Assembly: GCF_019097595.1 (NCBI RefSeq) | Contig: NC_080727.1 | Location: 6,205,501 to 6,269,500, forward strand | Length of the DNA stretch: 64,000 bases | Direction: 5' to 3' | Source: Hemibagrus wyckioides | Lineage: Eukaryota > Chordata > Actinopteri > Siluriformes > Bagridae | The notes under the pieces: generated by a model | The model's input: only the letters and a program-made list of their open reading frames with translations | What the model was told of the DNA's origin: nothing | The model's database searches: none | In this document: in pieces, positions 12,401 to 21,094 of the stretch | Layout of the letters: the number at the start of each line of letters is the position of its first letter | How positions within the stretch are numbered: the first letter of the stretch is position 1 | Position numbers and translations under genes: made by a program

Positions 12401-15400
12401 TCGAAACATGGGCCAAAGATTTGTTCTAATGAAAGGATGACATGTCCACATGAAGTGTCTCAGAGTGCTTCTTCCAATCCAATTTAAGTCCAAAAGATGT
12501 TTGCAGTATCTACACCCAAAAGTCCCTTCTCCTCTTGAACTACTATTTTCTGCAGCCCATTTGGCTCTCCCGTACCTCTCTGTTGTATCAGGAAAGTTCT
12601 CCATGAGCATTATTCTCAAGGACTCCTTCTTCAACTTGACCCTTACCATTGGTGCCCAATACTGGTTTACTGCAACTACTTGCACAAACAGCCCTCTGGC
12701 CACATCATCTTGCAGCTGCCCCTGCCTATTCAGACTCCCTGACATCACTTGGTATAAGGGAGAAATCCTTTACAAGTTGGAGTTAAATTTGTCTCACAAT
12801 GAATCTTCTGTAAAGCAATCTGGAAGGCCTTCCTGGGTTTACCAGGTAGATCTGGCAAGGACCTTGTGCAACAATCCCAACTCACCACCAAGTGGCAATC
12901 AGCTGACAGTCCTGCGTCCCTCTTTAGTCAAGTGTCCAAAACATATGGCTTCAATTTTGATGATACAATCACAACTTGATCATTAACCTTTGCCCGAAGG
13001 TGCTCTGGAACCAATTACATTTATGAGCAATCTTATGTCTGAACTAAGCTCTTGCTCTTGACAGTCTGTGGCTTGCACAATCTAACAGACCACTGCTAAG
13101 GTTTATATCAGGGATATATATTACCTTCAGTGATACTTCTCAATGTATCTCTATCATTCCATTCAGTATCCCTCAAAGTTTTCCTTTACAAGACAACTTA
13201 TAAAGACAACCCTCTAGACCACTTGACTGGCAAGTATTCCCACACCTGCCTGAGGACAATCTTCTATGGGAACTCTGGAGTAGAAGAGTGACCACATTTC
13301 TAATGAAGACCTTTGATACTGAGCCTGTACAGTATATGAGGATGATTATATCTAGTCAATAGATATCTGTCTCAGACTTCTCAGACTTTCATCTCTAGCA
13401 AAATTGCAATCCATGTTCCCAAAACCAGTTCCCATTGCAAAAGTCTCACCTGAGGCCTGTTTGGTGTTTCACTGACCCCTACTATTCACCTTGCAGTTGT
13501 TGCATAAAAAAGATGCAAAGATGCAAAAGAAGGACACCATTCTCAGACCTGGTTGCAAGAGAGGATCTTTCCTACAGTTTCTGGGATTTCTAGGATTATT
13601 CTTTAGTAGACCTCCTCGCATATATCCATTCCCCAAGGTTGAGTCTCTTGGGAACACAGCCATGAGGTTCACTAAAGACACTTCACCATGACATGGCTTG
13701 TGAGCCACAAATCATCCTTTTTCACAAAAATAGAGAAGTACTGAAATTCTTGAAATTTTCAACGTGTCTGCAGTGGTGAATTTAGGACATTGGCCAAGCT
13801 TGTTCAGAGAGAGATGTGTGAAGAGTTTTCGTAAAAATAAAACAATTGGTTTAAAAAAAATCTATCTGATAAAAAAATCAAGCAGTGGACAACACTAATA
13901 AGAATAAATCAGCAAACACCGGTCTTCAGTTGTGCTTGCAAGGTGCTATGTCTTGACAGATGATTGACCGAATAAAGCTTACGGACCTGTTCTTCAGTTC
14001 AGTAAATACACACACTTTAAACACACTCTTTTAGCACATTTGTCAGGAATTCTGTTGTCACTGCTTGGCTTTGGATACCTTCTTATAGCAAGTGTGAAGG
14101 TTAAGAAGCATCTCGATGACAGCATTCAAACAACTGAGTGTTTGCATCAAACAATGATGGTGTTCTTCTCCTATTCTACAAGATGTATTTCTGTGTGTTT
14201 TGTGTATGTGTGTGTGCAAACCACTGAGCTGGTTTGTAACATTATGATAATATCTTACTCTGCTGACTGTTCTGAAGTGTCATTTCACCTCTCATTCTGT
14301 ATTTCCTCTTTTTCTTTTCTCCATCTTTAAGCCCATCACGGATGGCAGTCCCATGCGGCGTTCAGCCTCCTCTTTGGCTTCTCAGAGAGGAGGAACAGAG
14401 TTGAATCTGAGGGACTATACACTGGAACGACTCCCAGCAGCACAGCCTCAGGAGAAAGAGAGAGACAGAGTGCACCAACATCATCATCATCACCATCATC
14501 GATGTCACCGCCGCAGAGACAAGAAGCATAAATCCCTGGACCGAGCTATCAGTGAAGAACAGCCTGCCTCTCTGGGTAAGAAAATACATGCATATTTCTA
14601 AAAGGCACATATTTCTTTAATTGAGTCACACACTATTACGAAAAGCAGAGAGAAGATGAAAGGTATCCTGTTTTATGGGTATGTCATGGTTCTGTAAATT
14701 GAGATGGGTCATGAGTGGGATACAAACCCAACCTTAACATTTCTGCCCACAGCGATATGTACATCTATAGTTTAGTGATCTAGAGATGAGTTATGGTTCT
14801 CAGCTGTATCTTGTTGGAACATGATGGGAATGTTGAGCTGAAGTTGTACCGCAGGAAAGGAAATATCTTTTGCAGTATATAACCTAGGAACCAGATTTCA
14901 CTGGAAAAAACCCAGAGGTAGGAATGCTGGCACTTTCAGGCTGGTCTGTGAAATTTGCTTTTTAAAGTCTAAGCTACTTCATTCGAATTGTATGTAATTG
15001 GAAGTTTAGATGATACTATTTTGTTCATCCTGTTCTCTCGGTTTTTATGTATGTTCGTAAAAACACAGGAGATCCTGCGAAGGAGATACTGTGAAGTTGT
15101 CTGTTGAATTGTCTTACAAAATGATAATAATGACTTCTTCTATGCAAAAGTTGGTCAGCTTTGGTTTTTTGTTCAGTTTAAAATGCTAAAATGTTCAAAT
15201 ATTAACTCATACATGCGCAAATAAACAGTTTTCTGTTTTCGTTTCTCTCAAATGAAATGGTCTGGTGCACAGTGGATAGAAACAACTCCTAAACTAGTGC
15301 AGTTATTTCTCTAGACAGACAGCAAGAGAAAACAGCATGACTATTTCAGACAGCGACAGGATACTTTCATTCATTGCTCTACTCTTGCTATTCATTTTCT

Positions 15401-16412
15401 GGATAGAAAGCAGCTGTGTTTGTACCTCATCAAATAATGGAGCTGTCTGTGCGTGTCTAAATAATTGGACCTTTTTTTAAGATCTAGCGTCGGATTTAAT
15501 CGATGATCCGCGGGATCGAGCTCGTGAATGGGACAGAGACCGAGGTCGCTCTCATGAGAGGAAACACCAATCGGCTTCTGCCCCTGAGAGAAAGCAGCGT
15601 TACTATTCCTGTGATCGCTATGGAAACAGAGAGCACTGTCACAGTCGATCACCTGGGCCAAGCAGATCTACCTCACCAGGAGATCCACAAGAACCCAACA
15701 GATTCAAAACGGTACTTATCAAACAACTACCTGAAGTGTTAAGACGGCATTCAGTTTAGAAATCTACTGACGTTCTTTGGTCTGACATGTCTGTATGTAC
15801 GTCTGTTTGTTTGTAAGTTTATATATTTATCTATTTTAGTATTTATTCTGAGCTGCATTATACGTTATTCTGCAGGGTGTTAACTCGGCTAAGGGCAGCC
15901 CAGTGGTCTTCACCTCAGGCACCAGTACACCATGCCGTGGACGAAGACAGCTCCCTCAGACACCGCTCACACCAAGGCCTGCAGTGGCCTTTAAGTCTAC
16001 CAGCTCCTCCACATCGCAGATGGCTCCCACCCGCTCATCCGGGCCGGCCCACACCTACCTAAGCCGAGGGCAGTCGGAACACGACGCCTTGCTCGGCATC
16101 ACTCACCAACCATCTCCCGTGCCTGTCACTCGGATCGGATCTGACCCCAACCTCGGCCCCTTGCAGCGTGACCCCCACCTGTCAGAGGCCGAAGATTTCC
16201 ACGATGCTTTGAGCACCTACAGCTCAAGACGTTTTCCAAGGACAGTCTCTGCCACCCATTCATCCACAGGGGCGATGCCATCCATGCTTCAGCATAGCCA
16301 GAGTGGAGTACCTAACGGGTACCACTTCACCCTAGGAGTTAGTACATCTCTGGGCTCCAGTACCAGGATTTCTCCAAGCTATCATGATATAGAGAAAGAT
16401 GACTGGTGCTGA
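31..16412 (+). CDS. cacna1b: Voltage-gated calcium channel alpha-1B subunit (Cav2.2, N-type), 3' part of gene
   Basis: This is the pore-forming subunit of presynaptic high-voltage-activated calcium channels in the neuronal plasma membrane, where calcium entry triggers transmitter release. The 5' exons lie left of the window. Thirteen constitutive exons join in phase to 724 residues plus stop: repeat IV pore loop and S6, EF-hand, pre-IQ, IQ domain and long cytosolic tail. The pore segment ([14 protein letters not shown]) and S6 start ([19 protein letters not shown]) are Cav family hallmarks. I chose 1B over 1A or 1E from RLVRMNMPI after the EF-hand, MIFDYYKQN in the IQ region, RCHRRRDKK after the His tract, the [12 protein letters not shown] motif, and a [10 protein letters not shown] block just before the DDWC end. 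Joined exons: 31-122, 248-398, 1119-1246, 1550-1646 or 3069-3165, 6608-6713, 6893-7000, 8098-8207, 8446-8609, 9229-9325, 9770-9880, optional 11551-11589, 14332-14575, 15482-15711, 15876-16412. Which teleost duplicate (ba or bb) it is cannot be told from here. Confidence 0.92.
248..398 (+). CDS. cacna1b: cacna1b exon: repeat IV pore loop to S6 start
   Basis: Begins after aacaacag and ends CGTTCCTG before gtttgt. It encodes the selectivity filter region with the repeat IV Glu in [12 protein letters not shown], an extracellular turret with Cys residues, and the hydrophobic [16 protein letters not shown] start of S6. Phase matches the exon on either side. Confidence 0.93.
399..1118. other. cacna1b intron with repeat fragment
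   Basis: No exon is seen. A repeat fragment lies at about 590-695 (a separate entry); the rest is unremarkable AT-rich sequence. Confidence 0.7.
590..695 (+). repeat. Fish dispersed repeat, diverged copy
   Basis: The segment ttaagagccttgatcaaggg ... gggatttgaactcacacctt ... ccttaaccactgaactac has the same layout as the repeat at 53306-53536 (ttaagggccttgctcaaggg ... ggggcttgaacctcc ... ccttaaccacttaaccac). It is an old copy of the same family. Confidence 0.6.
1119..1246 (+). CDS. cacna1b: cacna1b exon: end of S6 and first half of EF-hand
   Basis: Acceptor tattacag, donor gtacgt. It reads [19 protein letters not shown], then a segment ending [17 protein letters not shown], the S6 cytosolic end running into the EF-hand helix. 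It ends TG, so that either of the two following alternative exons restores Cys (TG+C or TG+T). Confidence 0.94.
1247..1549. other. cacna1b intron, nothing recognised
   Basis: About 300 bases ending in ttcttgcag; no repeat or regulatory signal supported. Confidence 0.6.
1550..1646 (+). CDS. cacna1b: cacna1b alternative EF-hand exon, 37a position
   Basis: A 97-nt exon between ttcttgcag and gtttgc. It completes Cys and then encodes [19 protein letters not shown] followed by [13 protein letters not shown], the second half of the EF-hand and the pre-IQ linker. The exon at 3069-3165 has the same length, phase and fold, so the two are alternatives; both together would shift the frame. In mammalian Cav2 genes this pair changes gating and G-protein or kinase control. 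The [10 protein letters not shown] form here resembles the EFa type. Inclusion and tissue pattern in this species are unknown. Confidence 0.9.
1647..3068. other. Intron between the two alternative EF-hand exons
   Basis: AT-rich, especially 2050-2690, with many TAAT/ATTA runs. A short LINE 3'-tail-like piece lies at 2173-2222. No further exon is seen. Confidence 0.7.
2173..2222 (+). repeat. Short LINE 3'-end-like fragment
   Basis: The words gatccgctgtgg and gagcagccgaaagaagaaga form a tail commonly seen at the 3' end of dispersed fish retroposons. Only about 50 bases remain. Confidence 0.5.
3069..3165 (+). CDS. cacna1b: cacna1b alternative EF-hand exon, 37b position
   Basis: A second 97-nt exon, ending GCCTACAAG before gtagac. 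It encodes [19 protein letters not shown] followed by [13 protein letters not shown], like the EFb type of Cav2 channels. The acceptor (ctctgtgaag) has a poor pyrimidine tract, which suggests it needs help to be used. It is mutually exclusive with 1550-1646 because joining both would add 97 nt and break the frame. Confidence 0.9.
3789..3845. repeat. (TA)n microsatellite
   Basis: About 28 TA units, nearly perfect. Confidence 0.97.
3943..4003. repeat. (TA)n microsatellite, second tract
   Basis: About 30 TA units within 160 bases of the previous tract. The two could pair with each other or with themselves and are prone to length change. Confidence 0.97.
5150..5330 (+). repeat. Fish dispersed repeat (same family as 53306-53536)
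   Basis: Shares tttatt ... cacagtagaattctt ... gcatatcccagctg ... ggggtcag ... acgatacagtgcccctggag ... gttaagggccttgctt ... gcccaaca with the copy in the collagen gene. The 3' half of the family is missing here. Confidence 0.8.
5735..5783. repeat. (GT)n microsatellite, interrupted
   Basis: GT units broken by GAGT steps. ORFs of Cys-Val or His-Thr repeats over it are shadows of the repeat. Confidence 0.95.
6386..6428. repeat. (TA)n microsatellite
   Basis: A clean TA run in the same intron, about 180 bases before the exon at 6608. Confidence 0.95.
6608..6713 (+). CDS. cacna1b: cacna1b exon: pre-IQ region
   Basis: Acceptor tatctgcag, donor gtgcgt. It reads [20 protein letters not shown] and then [15 protein letters not shown], a strongly conserved pre-IQ helix of Cav channels. 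It ends with one base of a Gly codon. Confidence 0.94.
6893..7000 (+). CDS. cacna1b: cacna1b exon: between pre-IQ and IQ
   Basis: Acceptor ttgtcttcag, donor gtaagc. It encodes [20 protein letters not shown] and VDLLVTPHK, the helix leading to the calmodulin-binding IQ domain. Length 108 nt; it leaves one base for the next exon. Confidence 0.93.
7145..7158 (-). promoter_or_regulatory. Candidate CTCF-binding site
   Basis: The plus strand reads CTGCCCTCTAGTGG; its complement CCACTAGAGGGCAG fits the vertebrate CTCF core (CCASYAGRKGGCRS) at every position. A motif match alone does not show binding. Confidence 0.5.
7426..7497. repeat. (TTTTA)n pentanucleotide repeat
   Basis: About 13 near-perfect ATTTT units. 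Confidence 0.96.
8098..8207 (+). CDS. cacna1b: cacna1b exon: IQ domain
   Basis: Acceptor gtatatcag, donor gtattc. [20 protein letters not shown] is the calmodulin-binding IQ-type motif (Ile-Met in Cav2 channels), followed by [16 protein letters not shown]. Calcium-calmodulin at this site drives calcium-dependent inactivation. Confidence 0.93.
8446..8609 (+). CDS. cacna1b: cacna1b exon: proximal C-tail
   Basis: Acceptor ccttgcag, donor gtgagt, 164 nt. It starts [20 protein letters not shown] and is then Pro/Ser/Thr rich and probably disordered. It is followed in the intron by a mariner-like miniature element. Confidence 0.85.
8700..9159 (+). mobile_element. Mariner-like miniature element in cacna1b intron
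   Basis: Terminal inverted repeats are CACCGATCAGGCATAAC at 8700-8716 and GTTATGCCTGTTCGGTG at 9143-9159 (one mismatch), flanked by TA on both sides as in Tc1/mariner insertions. The interior (gttagaagcaggaaaaatgg, then gggtgttcccggtctgcagt) is the same family as the longer copy at 49311-50294 but lacks the central transposase region. A subterminal 23-bp unit (catttagtgggtgggatat) is duplicated in tandem near 8727-8762. It is non-autonomous. Confidence 0.88.
9229..9325 (+). CDS. cacna1b: cacna1b exon: C-tail, Ser-rich
   Basis: Acceptor gatgacag, donor gtattg. It encodes [20 protein letters not shown] and [12 protein letters not shown]. Phase agrees with both neighbours (one base in, phase 0 out). 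Little sequence conservation is expected here, so the call rests mainly on splice sites and phase. Confidence 0.8.
9326..9769. other. cacna1b intron, nothing recognised
   Basis: About 440 bases of ordinary intron sequence. Confidence 0.6.
9770..9880 (+). CDS. cacna1b: cacna1b exon: C-tail with GRAASMPRL motif
   Basis: Acceptor atcttacag, donor gtaagc, 111 nt with phase 0 at both ends. [16 protein letters not shown] matches the conserved RAASMPRL block of Cav2 tails. Confidence 0.92.
9881..11550. other. cacna1b intron, pyrimidine-rich toward its end
   Basis: A GGAT tetranucleotide tract lies at 10047-10091. From about 10970 the plus strand is strongly C/T rich up to the candidate cassette exon. 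No other exon is seen. Confidence 0.65.
10047..10091. repeat. (GGAT)n microsatellite
   Basis: About ten GGAT units with a few substitutions. Confidence 0.9.
11551..11589 (+). CDS. cacna1b: cacna1b probable 39-nt cassette exon
   Basis: A strong acceptor (gtcctcttcctgtcctacag) is followed by 13 in-frame codons, [13 protein letters not shown], and a gtatgt donor. Both ends are phase 0, matching the exons at 9770-9880 and 14332-14575, so it can be included or skipped without changing frame. It sits where CACNA1A carries an extra basic insert before the SPM(K/R)RSAS block. I infer an alternatively used cassette; RNA evidence is not available. Confidence 0.6.
11590..14331. other. cacna1b intron with decayed LINE
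   Basis: C/T rich to about 11750, then ordinary sequence, then a degraded LINE at 12390-13450 bordered by inverted repeats. No exon is seen. Confidence 0.65.
12390..13450 (-). mobile_element. Degraded non-LTR retrotransposon (endonuclease part)
   Basis: On the minus strand, frames broken by stops and shifts give [19 protein letters not shown] near 13030, [12 protein letters not shown] near 12965 and DCHLVVSW then [10 protein letters not shown] near 12850-12900. These match the C-terminal part of the endonuclease and the following linker of a LINE family common in fish genomes (pattern HKCTW..STLGQRSMIDFV, VSSDLRPYVLDT, STDHHLVVSW, LPDRPGKPKR). It is inactive. The long plus-strand ORF 12450-12986 is antisense to it and not a gene. 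Confidence 0.65.
14332..14575 (+). CDS. cacna1b: cacna1b exon: SPMRRSAS and poly-His
   Basis: Acceptor tccatctttaag, donor gtaaga, 244 nt. It begins [20 protein letters not shown], then [10 protein letters not shown], then [19 protein letters not shown]. The His run is shorter than that of CACNA1A and the RCHRRRDKK that follows fits CACNA1B. Basic and His-rich, probably disordered and cytosolic. Confidence 0.93.
14576..15481. other. cacna1b intron, nothing recognised
   Basis: About 900 bases without a coding or repeat signal that I can support. Confidence 0.6.
15482..15711 (+). CDS. cacna1b: cacna1b exon: Arg/Asp/Ser-rich C-tail
   Basis: Acceptor tttttttaag, 230 nt, closing at phase 0. It includes [20 protein letters not shown], the counterpart of the KQRFYSCDRFG block of Cav2.2. 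The donor is gtactt, which is weak; reading through it would add about 16 residues and stop at TAG, a possible short isoform. Confidence 0.85.
15876..16412 (+). CDS. cacna1b: cacna1b last coding exon
   Basis: Acceptor ttattctgcag, 537 nt including TGA at 16410-16412. It encodes [14 protein letters not shown], the proline motif that binds RIM-binding protein SH3 domains, then [40 protein letters not shown] and the terminal DDWC. The last four residues are a PDZ ligand of the kind that binds Mint1 or RIM at the presynaptic active zone. Confidence 0.95.
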   Translation, partial: GVNSAKGSPVVFTSGTSTPCRGRRQLPQTPLTPRPAVAFKSTSSSTSQMAPTRSSGPAHTYLSRGQSEHDALLGITHQPSPVPVTRIGSDPNLGPLQRDPHLSEAEDFHDALSTYSSRRFPRTVSATHSSTGAMPSMLQHSQSGVPNGYHFTLGVSTSLGSSTRISPSYHDIEKDDWC

Positions 16413-18336
16413 CAAAATGGTCACCAATATATGTCTTAAATGTGTCTTTAAAAAGTGCAGGATGAGTTTTATCATCTTTGCCTCAAGATAGTCCTACATT
16501 TGAGTCATGGCTTTGTGAAGACAGTGGAAGCCTGAGGAGCTCTAGAAGACGGGTTGAGTTATTAATTCTTCATGAATGTGGCATGACGATATTCCCTCTT
16601 GTCAATACAGTTTTTTCAACACAGTTTGTGAAATTATGAGTGCCATGATGAATTCCCAAGGTGAGTTCTGTGCTGCCACTGAAGAGGGGAAATAGTTCTG
16701 GCCTCAGTTGCTAGCAAACACTGCCCTCTGCTCTCTGGAATCATAATAATAGGGCTAAACTTGGCAGAAGGGCAGAGAGTAGAGCGATACAGCCATGTTT
16801 GATTCGAAAGCACAATCTATAATGAAAGTGCAGGACTTCTGCTCATCTAGATGGTATTGTTAAGAACCTGGACCTCTCTTTATTTCTTAAAAAAAAAAAA
16901 AAAAAATGATACATTCTTGGTTTTGTCCAGACTTCTTTGTCTTAACGTTTCTTTCCCTGCTGCTGCTTTATGCTGTTTCTTCCTCTTGCAAGTGGCACAG
17001 ATAAAAATGCTCCCAGTAGCTAAGAGAAAAAATAACGCCAAATTGTAATTAGTTTTCTAAGAGATTGCAGTAGATCGAGCATCTTTTAACAGTGTTCCTT
17101 TTTTTTGTACCTTGTACATGAAGTGTGTAGCTGGGTGTCCTGTAAGGTCTACTCTTTTTTTTTTTTCTTTTTTTTTTAAATAATATATTACCCTCAAGTG
17201 GTAAACTACCAAGTGCCTAACCTTTGAGGTTAACTACTGTATGAGTATGATGTGTCGTGAGGCATTATTAACCTGAGAAAGGCAAATACTGGATACTATA
17301 CACTGTAGGTAAAATGTCACAGATATTTGTTCTTTATAAGTATCATAGCATGTTATGAAGACAGAGATTATGGCGTTGCACAAAAGACAGAATATAAGTG
17401 AGATTTTCATTGATGTGTGTGTGTGTGTGTGAGAAAGTGAAAGTATGGCACGTGAGTAAAAAAAAAAAATCTGTAAACTGCAGGGACGATAGCATCAACA
17501 ACGTAGCTTCGAGAAGGTACTGTAACCATGAACTCTAGAGAATTACATGACACCGAAATCGTTTTCACTCCGTCTGAATCGAATGCATGTTAGGAGTTTC
17601 TACACTTGGTGTTGGTGTTGTTGTAAACTGCATTGTGTGATGTACAATTTTATTTTGCCAAAGAGTACATGGTGAGCTCTTGCCTTTCTAGTATTAGACT
17701 GATTTAATTACATGGAGTCAAGAGAGACATGATACATTTTGGTAGGAATATGAAATTACATTCCTAAAAAAAAAAATATATATATATATATCTATATATA
17801 TTTCATTAAAATCATGTACATTTTGATCGTATTATTATTATTATTATTATTATTAAATTTAACATATTGCTGAACCCTTTCTTAGTAAACAAGGAAGATG
17901 TGGTTCTTTAGTAACATTGGATGATTTTTACTGATAGCTTCCAAACACTTTATCGTCATAAGACAAAATGATTTTTATTTGTAACACATGGTCACTAGCC
18001 ACTCTATTAGGAAGAAATGTACAACTGAACATTCATGCAGTTTTCCATTCAGTCAGTCACGTGACAGATCAAGAGCTACAGTCAAAATAGGGTAAAATCA
18101 GTGATCTCTGAGTGACTTGGACCGTGGCTTGGTTGTTTGTGCTGGATATGTTTCAGAAACTAATGATTCTGTTGTATTTTTGTGCATAAACCTCTCTAGA
18201 ATTTGCACAGAAATATTTCAAATATACTCAGTAGCAGTTCTGTAGTCTCGCTGATGAGAGAGGTCAGAAGAAAAAGTTAAATAAACACTCTTTACAATCA
18301 TGGAGACCTGAAAAAAGCATCTTGCACCATGAGGCA

Positions 18337-18857
18337 TAGTGATGGGAAGTTCGGATCATTTTACTGACTCCGGATCTTCGAATCTCGTTCAGCACGATGA
18401 GCGAATCTTTTTCCGAGTCATTTTGTTCGTTTCAGCAGTATATAATTACAATGTTACGTGTTAATAGCCAGTCTCACCTCCTGTCGGAGTCTTTCGTTCT
18501 TTTGTCACGTCACATTGTCATGCAGTTTGTACCAGAAAAAGAGATAAGTTCATCTCCCAAGTCTTTGGGTTCGAGTCATTCGTTGATCACGTGACAGCCC
18601 CTAAACCTTAAGCTGTGCAGTCTGTGTCGGAAACTACTCATGCCCCAAGACTCGATTCTGTTTTTCCACCACAGACTGCATAGCCGAAGCCTATGAGGCT
18701 GTCACGAGATGGACTAATCATGTTTCCCGTACAGAACCTACAGGATGTTGTGCATGCATGGTCAATACAAAATGAATGAATTGCTCTCTGAGATGACTCG
18801 TTGTTCCTTAAGGATTTGTTCGAAATGAACGAATCGGTCATGAACGACACATCACTA
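18337..18857. mobile_element. hAT-type miniature transposon in 3' UTR
   Basis: The element starts TAGTGATGGGAAGTTCGG and ends GACACATCACTA, giving short inverted ends TAGTGATG/CATCACTA. It is flanked by a perfect 8-bp direct duplication ATGAGGCA at 18329-18336 and 18858-18865, as expected for hAT insertion. The 521-bp interior repeats GTTCGGATC/GAATC/GAACGAAT words and has no transposase. The intact duplication suggests a fairly recent insertion. Confidence 0.9.
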
Positions 18858-20351
18858 ATGAGGCAGCGACAATTCTGTAAACAGGAATCTAAGACTAAAG
18901 TGGATATATAATGAAACATGACAGCTGAGGCTTTTACCAATATTCAGCTGTCCAATTTTGGTGATGCTTTAACCTCAGGTTTTTGTTCTTTTGGCTAATG
19001 GGAGTGGAACCTGATGTGGGCTTCTGCCATTGTAATACATCAACCTGAAGATTTTGCATTCTGGGATATTTTTCAACACGGTTGTAATTATTAGAAAGGA
19101 AGATCTCATCAAAAAAAAAGCATTTCCACCAATAGAACTGTCCCTCAGTACATCTCTGTATGAATTCTAGAAGCAGTAGCAGTTATACTTAAACTATCCC
19201 ACTACTCTTACAACAATGCCACAAAGTCACTGAGCTCAGATTTCTCTCTAGTTCAGATTTCGTCCTAGTAAAACTCTGCACTGAACTGCTGCCACGTGAC
19301 TGGTTGGGTAACGGCATGAATGTATGGACTGCGTGAATGAAAGAAATGAATTTCCTAATATAGTGATTGGTGTGTCTAGAAGGTATTTCTCGGACAAGCT
19401 TCCTGTGTCCTGTAAGTGCAGGGATGAGACGACTGTTGAGAGACAGTACAGCAGGGCTATGCAACATGGCGACACTTTATAATCGCTCCTCATCTTCTGT
19501 AGCTTTATCTCCTAGACTGGACAGTTCTGGGAGCAAGACGATTTTGTTCAGTTTTCTACCTTAAAAGTGATGAATGCTGTAGGTGACATAGAGTTTATTG
19601 GAAGGCCAATTAGTGTACAAAGCAGGACAAATGCATGCCATTGTCCTGTCCTCAAAAGTGAATTTGAATTTGTGTTGTTCGCCTCAAGTACCGTCCATAA
19701 AGTGTTTCTGTTCTAAGTAATAATTGGTGAACGATTAGGATTTTTTTTGTTCTTTTCTAAACTCAGACACTTCAACCTCACATCGATTCCATCTTCTGAC
19801 CAGGTTTTACCTTCTATTCTCTCTTTCTGACAGGGAGATGTGATTTGTGCGCCTAGTAGTACATCTGTAACTATTCTAAAGCCATTCCTATGACAAATCT
19901 ACGAATAATTGTTATACAGAAAACTTTCTGCCAGGTGCCAAGTTGAACACAGCACCGTTTTTCTCACCCTCATGCCGTACCTCGTTCAGTTGACCTGTGG
20001 ACATTGTGTTTATGTTTGCATGTTACGATGACATGTGCATGTACAAATATATGTTCGACATACTTTATGTTTGATTCCTATGAGGGGTTCACTGCCTTTT
20101 TTTTATACAATCGTCAATTTAAAACAAAAAAAGAAGAAGAAAAAAGACATGTTTGTGGGGGTAAATTAGAGAAATTCATTTTAGAAGTTTTGTGTAAAAG
20201 AGGTGTTGAACAAAAGAGAAAAATCACATTCGGGCTATGAAAGCATGGGACTAACGTTTTGAAGCAGATCAGACACCACCACTGTTCATCGGCTATCTGC
20301 TTATTTACCATTCATTACCATTTTGTACCACTGAACTGAAAAGAGAATCTA

Positions 20352-20365
20352 AATAAATTAATAAA
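20352..20365 (+). terminator. Candidate polyadenylation signal of cacna1b
   Basis: Two AATAAA hexamers (20352-20357 and 20360-20365) are followed by a T/G-rich downstream element at about 20385-20428, including a GTT repeat. This is the usual layout of a vertebrate poly(A) site. Confidence 0.55.
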
Positions 20366-20385
20366 GGTTTTATGAAACGATTTAT

Positions 20386-21090
20386 TTGTTGGTTTAGTGT
20401 TTTTGTTGTTGTTGTTGCTGTTGTTGATCTGCTCTCATGACATTTTAAATGTTCATCATCTCTATCCCTAATTCGAAGGATTATTAAAATCTTCCAGGGA
20501 TGTTGATTATTTTTAGATTTTCCACAAATCTTTATAAGCGTGCATAGTATTTTGTTGATTGAACAAAAAAAAAAAAAGGAGTGAGTCCACTTTATTAGGA
20601 ACACCTGTAGATCTGCATGTTCATGAAGCCAAACACAATGAAAAAAGAAAAGAAAAGAAAAACACCAACATAAAAGAGATCGCTATGTTTTTAAAATTCC
20701 AGGAGACCAGCAGTTTCCCAAATATTCGACCTAGCCCTTCTGGTACCAACAGCCATCCCAGCGTCTATGTCACAGATATCACACTTTTCCCCAATTTTAG
20801 TGTTTGTAATAAACATTATCTGTAGCTAATGCTGGTCCTGTATCTGCCTGATTTTTATGTATTGCACTGCTGCCACTTGATTGGCAAAATGCATAACTGC
20901 ATGAATGTGCACGTGAACAGATGTTCTTAATAAAGTGGCCGGTAGTGTTGATTTATTTATTTTTTCTTAATAATTGTAAGAATATAAGCAATCACCTGAC
21001 AAAGAATTATTGGGATGTGAATTGTTTTTAAAAAATGTCGCACATAGTGTTTGCTTTCTAGTTTGTTTGTTTGTTTTGTTTGTTTGTTCT
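20386..21090. other. Intergenic interval cacna1b to collagen gene
   Basis: About 0.7 kb, holding a (GTT)n stretch near 20400-20428 and the miniature element at 20580-20948, then AT-rich sequence up to the GC-rich promoter. Confidence 0.6.
20580..20948. mobile_element. Miniature inverted-repeat element
   Basis: The left end reads GTCCACTTTATTAGGAACAC near 20585 and the right end GATGTTCTTAATAAAGTGGC near 20920, imperfect inverted repeats of about 20 bp around a 370-bp interior with no transposase. This is a common teleost element; I do not assign a superfamily. Its right end contains an AATAAA-like word that should not be mistaken for a gene's poly(A) signal. Confidence 0.7.
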
Positions 21091-21094
21091 TTTG

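Larger units (their letters stand above)
16413..20385 (+). other. cacna1b: cacna1b probable 3' UTR
   Basis: No coding signal is seen after the stop. The stretch is AT-rich with A and T runs (about 16889-16906 and 17152-17178), short (AT)n and (ATT)n repeats near 17775-17855, and a hAT-like element at 18337-18857. The end is inferred from the two AATAAA signals near 20352-20365 and the GT-rich stretch just behind them. An earlier AATAAA near 18280 could give a shorter form. Confidence 0.55.

Noticed and set aside
12450..12986. 178-residue plus-strand ORF
   Set aside because: It lies antisense to recognisable LINE endonuclease remnants on the minus strand; no domain of its own and no splice context.
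20925..20945. AATAAA near 20930 as the cacna1b poly(A) signal
   Set aside because: It belongs to the right terminus of the miniature element at 20580-20948; the signals at 20352-20365 have a better downstream GT-rich element.
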